Positions 60,393-64,000 of a DNA stretch of 64,000 nucleotides are shown in pieces (within the stretch, counting starts at the first letter, position 1; the number at the start of each line of letters is the position of its first letter). The stretch spans positions 8,043,501 through 8,107,500 of the forward strand of contig NZ_CP086136.1 of NCBI RefSeq assembly GCF_017565645.3, written 5' to 3'. Both the position numbers and the translations under genes were made by a program. This DNA comes from Bradyrhizobium barranii subsp. barranii. Its GTDB lineage: Bacteria; Pseudomonadota; Alphaproteobacteria; Rhizobiales; Xanthobacteraceae. Under the pieces are notes generated by a model. That model did not search any database and was not told the DNA's origin. It was given only the letters and a program-made list of their open reading frames with translations.

Positions 60393-62714
60393 CTAGTTCA
60401 CCTTCCTATTAAGAGTCGGGCGCTTAAGCGCGGCCATAACTTTACGCTGCTCTTCCGTGGCCTCTTCGTCCGAGATTTGAACATCCCCTTCGCTCTCGGT
60501 TGACGCCGATCGCCTGGCCCCTCGCGCCCGCCGCGATCTCGACTTGGACTCAGTCTTTCGTCGGGGCACACGACGACCGAACTGGGACATTCCAGCACCG
60601 CTCTGTGTCTCGGAGTTAGCGGTCCGGGCGCCGGCAACGACCGGCTCGTCCTCGTCAGAAGGAAACACTCTCTCGGCCTTGACAAACTCCTGCTCCAGCC
60701 ATTCTTCGTCGGCAGCGTCGCCGTAGAGCTCATTTAATATTGTTGGATCAGTTTTTGAATCTCGTCGGACCTCCGCTTCGCGCGCCGCGCGAGTCCGTGA
60801 ACGGAGCGAGGCCTTGGAGTTGAGCAGTCTGGCCAACATTGAGTCGCGGATTTCCTTTTTGGCGATGAGCCAGTTCTCGCGGTCCGCCAGATCATAACCC
60901 TTCAATCGCATCCACTTCAGCATGTTACGGTGCTCCCACAGCGAAGTGTCGTCGTCTCGACAAGGGAGCACGACTCGGCAGGGGAGCACTACGCGTTCGC
61001 CCGTTGTGGGGTCCCTCACCACGATTTCTCGTAAGCTGTCCGGATCTACCATGAAGAGGACGCGAACCTTCGGCTTCTTCGCTCGAATGAGCATTGCCGA
61101 CACCTTTTCCTTGTCGCAGTACCTGCGGTGAAGGAACTGAATTCCCTTTCGATCCAGCGTTCTCCAGAACGACATTCCTAGGACAGCTAAGTCCGAGTCT
61201 CTTGCTGGCACGCGCGGTATCTTCAGCCGAATGCCACGCTCATATACGTCCCCGGGACGATCCAACAGTCCGGTGTGTCTCTTGCGAGGGTAGACGGCAA
61301 TCACCCATTTGTGGAAGTTGTATCGGAGCTCCTCACAGGAAATCTCTGCCTCCGCAGAAGGGTCGCGCTCTTGCTTCGTTAGCTTCCGTGCGTCGCCCTT
61401 TGTTGAGCCAGGAAGCAGCTCCACGAAATTGGTGTTAACCGTGCGAATGGCCCTCTCGATAATCCCTTTCCATTGGGGAGTTCTCCTCGGGCACCAAACA
61501 ACTTCGATTGCCAATTGAGCGCATGCTAGTTCAAATGAGCGACCGGTGAACTCAAGCGCACGGTCAACGACCACAACGTCGGGCAATCCGAATGAGAGCC
61601 ATAAGCGATCGATGGAGGGATACTTTTTTCGAACGTAGCTCTTCGACTTGATCGCGTTTTTCAACGCCAAGGCCACGGAGTGTATCGATGGTGGTATGTA
61701 TCCGATGTAGAACCCGACGATCAGCCGGCTGTAGGCGTCGACAACCACCGTAAGCCACGGCCTGCCCATCGGAAGTTTAGTCTTGCCATTGTAGGCCAAA
61801 TGGCCGTCTAGGCGTGTGTGATCAATATACCAGACGTGATTTGCATGTTTTGCAATCGGAGGCGGCTTATCGACACCGATATACTGCCCATCGCCGGCAT
61901 TTTTCCCATCGCGCTTCTTTTTCGTTTCGTAGCCTTTGTGCCGATCGATACGTCGAGAGATTGTGGTCGGATGGGGCTCGATGAGGAAGCCGAGCTTCCT
62001 CCGTTCGTCTTTGTCCAATGCGTTGTAGGTTGCATCTTCCATCTGCAATGCGGTTCGAAGCGTCTTGTTGCGCTTCGCGATCTCGCCGCCTATTGCCTCG
62101 ATGATCTCATTCGGCCGCAGCTGGCGATTGTTCTTATAATAAAGCTCAATCGTCTCTTCGGTGATCAGATTTTCCTCTTCCTCGAGCCAGTCGGTGCGAC
62201 CCTTCAACTCATCATGATCCCTCATAAGACGGGCAAACCTGTGCCCAGGCGCTCCACGCGTTCGCATCCACGTCGCGAGTGTCTTTGGAGCTGGACGCTC
62301 TAAATCCCCGATTTCCTCGGCCACGCGATCGACGACGGGCTGTAAGCCTTCATTGGTTTTGGAAGCGCCAGCGCGATCAGCTGCGATGAGATATTTGAAG
62401 CGCCGAAACGCGGGCCAACCATCGCGAGTGACCGTTGGCTCCACATGGTCGAGGGCGGATCGGAACCGCTCTGGGAGCTCGTCGAAGGCGTGATCGTCAA
62501 TTGCGAGCTCGTCGTCGTGGTATAGCTGCCAGAATTGCTCGGAAGATAACGCGTCCGGCTCGCCAGTCTCTTCATCCTGCACCAAAAGACGCCGCGGCTT
62601 GCCCTTGGTAAGCCCAACGATGGCATGGACACGCCCACGAATCTCCAGAGTTGTCTGCCCCTTCTGAAATTTCGGGAATGGCAGCTCTGAGTCGGGGTCG
62701 AGTTCAGGAATCAT
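60393..62714 (-). CDS. tnsB: TnsB/TniA-like DDE transposase
   Basis: A 773-residue transposase. The retroviral-integrase-type core covers about 290-430. The catalytic residues appear to be D298 (HVWYIDHTRL), D384 (DVVVVDRALEF) and E420 (TPQWKGIIERAIRTVN). The N-terminal 290 residues have DNA-binding helices (RPNEIIEAIGGEIAKRNKTL), and a Mu-type C-terminal domain follows the core. The last 120 residues are basic, charged and low complexity (SKSRSRRARGARRS), perhaps the TnsC-contact tail. It carries out 3' strand cleavage and joining. The start overlaps tnsA by 11 bp. Confidence 0.94.
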   Translation of the reverse strand: MIPELDPDSELPFPKFQKGQTTLEIRGRVHAIVGLTKGKPRRLLVQDEETGEPDALSSEQFWQLYHDDELAIDDHAFDELPERFRSALDHVEPTVTRDGWPAFRRFKYLIAADRAGASKTNEGLQPVVDRVAEEIGDLERPAPKTLATWMRTRGAPGHRFARLMRDHDELKGRTDWLEEEENLITEETIELYYKNNRQLRPNEIIEAIGGEIAKRNKTLRTALQMEDATYNALDKDERRKLGFLIEPHPTTISRRIDRHKGYETKKKRDGKNAGDGQYIGVDKPPPIAKHANHVWYIDHTRLDGHLAYNGKTKLPMGRPWLTVVVDAYSRLIVGFYIGYIPPSIHSVALALKNAIKSKSYVRKKYPSIDRLWLSFGLPDVVVVDRALEFTGRSFELACAQLAIEVVWCPRRTPQWKGIIERAIRTVNTNFVELLPGSTKGDARKLTKQERDPSAEAEISCEELRYNFHKWVIAVYPRKRHTGLLDRPGDVYERGIRLKIPRVPARDSDLAVLGMSFWRTLDRKGIQFLHRRYCDKEKVSAMLIRAKKPKVRVLFMVDPDSLREIVVRDPTTGERVVLPCRVVLPCRDDDTSLWEHRNMLKWMRLKGYDLADRENWLIAKKEIRDSMLARLLNSKASLRSRTRAAREAEVRRDSKTDPTILNELYGDAADEEWLEQEFVKAERVFPSDEDEPVVAGARTANSETQSGAGMSQFGRRVPRRKTESKSRSRRARGARRSASTESEGDVQISDEEATEEQRKVMAALKRPTLNRKVN

Positions 62715-63444
62715 GATTGCGTGCTGCGAGCAATGGGGACGACGACAGCCGCCGCAGACGAATGAGGGTTGTTTCGTCCACAGTACCGCTCATCTCCGCC
62801 TCGATCCGGCGCGATCGCAGTATTATCGACAGAACCCCATTTATGGGTGCAGCGTGAGATTGCACGAGAGCAGCGCAGGCTCCGAGTGGCAATTCGCCGT
62901 ATCTGCGAAGCGCAGTGAGAACCCGATATTCATCGAGCGGATCAATCTCCGTCTTACCCAGGCGCGAGATCTCGGCAGCCGACTCCATCCAATCTGACGA
63001 CGGGAGCCTGTCCTTATCCAAAACCCAGAATGGAATCCCCCTGGACTGGTAGAGCCGCTTGACCACCAAAAGCTTTTTTGCGAGCTGCGGATTCCTAAGG
63101 AGTAATTTCTTCGGCTTCGTCTCTACGCGAACATTCCAGGGAGCAATCCTCAGCTCGAAGTCGGGCGTATACTCGACTGGCTGACCGTCTAGAGCAAACT
63201 TCAGCGTCAGCGGCTGTGATCGATAGGACTCAACAGCCCCATCAACCTCAAAGACTGTCACGTACTGGCGCTCAAGCTTGAGCGTCGTGTAAATTGGGCA
63301 GCGCGACTTCCACGACGGAAACATTCGCGTTTCGAGATTAGGATGGAGGCGAACTACATCTCTCATGGGGCCCCCATCGCGTCGGCGAATCTCGCGTACA
63401 TCGACGCCGAACTCAATATCGTCGTACTCGGAATTCTCGATCAT
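62704..63444 (-). CDS. tnsA: TnsA-like endonuclease
   Basis: A 246-residue nuclease of the restriction-enzyme fold. Likely catalytic residues are E58 or E72 (LKLERQYVTVFEVDGAVES), D95 in EYTPDFELRI and the E-x-K at 108-110 in VETKPKKLLL. These fit the E-D-(Q/E)xK pattern of TnsA. The C-terminal part (ISRLGKTEIDPLDEYRVLTA and after) should contact TnsB and TnsC. TnsA cuts the 5' strands, so transposition is cut-and-paste. GGAGGGCAA directly precedes the ATG. It is the first gene of the operon. Confidence 0.92.
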   Translation of the reverse strand: MIENSEYDDIEFGVDVREIRRRDGGPMRDVVRLHPNLETRMFPSWKSRCPIYTTLKLERQYVTVFEVDGAVESYRSQPLTLKFALDGQPVEYTPDFELRIAPWNVRVETKPKKLLLRNPQLAKKLLVVKRLYQSRGIPFWVLDKDRLPSSDWMESAAEISRLGKTEIDPLDEYRVLTALRRYGELPLGACAALVQSHAAPINGVLSIILRSRRIEAEMSGTVDETTLIRLRRLSSSPLLAARNHDS

Positions 63445-63524
63445 TTGCCCTCCGCCTGTTTTACCCGCGGCGGCACATCGGCGCGTGGCGTCACCATTTT
63501 AGAAGCTGGAACCTGCCGCTGAGC

Positions 63525-63644
63525 TCAGTTGTCGGAGGATTGGGCAAGCAACCGTTGCTCAATTGAGCGGAGCCAGTCTGCTTCCCGCGAATTTAAAGCC
63601 CTCATTCGCATGTCCCCTTTCTTGCTTGCCGATCTGCCAAGCAT
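63525..63644 (-). CDS. Possible small ORF upstream of tnsA
   Basis: A frame ending RALNSREADWLRSIEQRLLA reads plausibly as a helical peptide. If translation starts at M97 of the open frame it is 39 residues long; a later ATG with AAAGGGGAC before it gives about 26. No family is recognised. It partly follows the stop of the partial gene to the right and may be a translationally coupled small gene. Confidence 0.25.
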   Translation of the reverse strand: MLGRSASKKGDMRMRALNSREADWLRSIEQRLLAQSSDN

Positions 63645-63657
63645 TGGGAGCTGGAGC

Positions 63658-64000
63658 TCAGTGCGTTTTCCCGCCGCCCCACTTGCGACCGATAGATATC
63701 CCAGTAACAAGCGGCAATTCGTTAGATCCGTCGGAAGGGAGCTTGATTGCCGGTCTCCATCCGAACTCGATAGCAGTTTTGGAGAGGAGCCCCGGCCAAT
63801 CACCCGAGGAAAACGCGGCAACATAGAGGGGGCCGGAATCGGTCCATGAAATGCTGAAGACCTTTCTGTCTCGCCAAACGTCGAGCTGCCACTCACCCCC
63901 AAAGGGCCGGCTGCGCATGATTTCCAAGCCATTGATCTTCACTACCTTGCACCGATGGCAATTTCCGCTCGAGTCAGGGATCATTATGTCTGCGCCGAAA
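63658..64000 (-). CDS. Partial gene entering from the right edge, unknown function
   Basis: The frame stays open to the window edge and reads FGADIMIPDSSGNCHRCKVV, then INGLEIMRSRPFGGEWQLDV and later SGPLYVAAFSSGDWPGLLSK, ending GGGKTH. The composition and mixed hydrophobic/charged pattern look like a real protein of globular type; its start lies beyond 64000. CHRC could be half of a metal site. It could be cargo of the Tn7-like element or a flanking chromosomal gene. Confidence 0.55.
   Translation of the reverse strand, partial: FGADIMIPDSSGNCHRCKVVKINGLEIMRSRPFGGEWQLDVWRDRKVFSISWTDSGPLYVAAFSSGDWPGLLSKTAIEFGWRPAIKLPSDGSNELPLVTGISIGRKWGGGKTH

Larger units (their letters stand above)
57189..63444 (-). 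mobile_element. Tn7-like transposition module (tnsA-tnsB-tnsC-tniQ)
   Basis: Four genes on one strand encode a TnsA-type endonuclease, a TnsB-type DDE transposase, a TnsC-type AAA ATPase and a TniQ target-selection protein. All junctions are tight or overlapping (11 bp tnsA/tnsB, 1 bp tnsB/tnsC, 10 bp tnsC/tniQ), so they form one transcript. TnsA together with TnsB means cut-and-paste transposition. No CRISPR array or cas gene is present, so target choice should be by TniQ itself. The coordinates give the gene core only; the ends lie outside and are not resolved. Lower GC than the chromosome supports transfer. Confidence 0.9.

Noticed and set aside
57189..64000. CRISPR-associated transposon
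   Set aside because: No cas genes and no direct-repeat/spacer array were seen anywhere in the window.

Overview
The window looks like a piece of chromosome from a Bradyrhizobium-type alphaproteobacterium (Nitrobacteraceae). The evidence is the high GC of most genes, the division and cell-wall gene order, several classes of dispersed palindromic repeats typical of that group, an alphaproteobacterial RNase P RNA, and the many rhizobial-type transporters. This placement is inference from gene content; no search was run.

Layout. 1-10.4 kb (minus strand) is the dcw cluster in the order rsmH-ftsL-ftsI-murE-murF-mraY-murD-ftsW-murG, the last gene cut by the window edge; no mraZ is present. 10.8-15.9 kb holds a peptidoglycan amidase, an ECF42-type sigma factor with two DGPF/YCII partner genes that carry matching promoters, the RNase P RNA and an alpha/beta hydrolase. 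15.4-27.8 kb holds a DUF983 protein and a divergent MocR regulator, a TauE-type permease, an O-antigen ligase-like protein, a MATE pump, a frameshifted ABC exporter, and an EmrAB-type efflux pair with a divergent TetR gene and a clear palindromic operator. 27.8-34 kb is rich in exported proteins: an extensin-like lipoprotein, two divergent DUF2147-like paralogues around a CRP-like site, and a FecR-domain protein. 34.3-42.1 kb holds a NUDIX hydrolase, phosphatidylserine decarboxylase, a class III aminotransferase, a membrane protein, a Pmt-like methyltransferase, a GT4 glycosyltransferase, an L,D-transpeptidase and a cytochrome c. 42.1-47.6 kb holds a GIY-YIG nuclease gene lying between two copies of a compound palindromic repeat, a DUF899 protein, a regulator and a DUF4403 protein. 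47.7-52.0 kb is a complete PotADBC-type polyamine ABC transporter operon.

From about 52.06 kb the character changes. AT-richer DNA carries a HAF-like repeat protein, a small glycine-rich protein, and relics of an adenylate-cyclase-type gene and of an SRAP (YedK) gene. A branched-chain amino-acid-type binding-protein gene with a frameshift follows. From 57.2 kb to 63.4 kb lies a four-gene Tn7-like transposition module (tnsA-tnsB-tnsC-tniQ, minus strand). Its TniQ has a long C-terminal part. The gene entering from the right edge may be cargo or flanking chromosome.

The two most interesting signals are the Tn7-like module and the GIY-YIG gene bracketed by REPIN-like repeats. The latter resembles the arrangement of RAYT genes with REPs, but with a different nuclease family. 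Exact transposon ends could not be fixed by eye.
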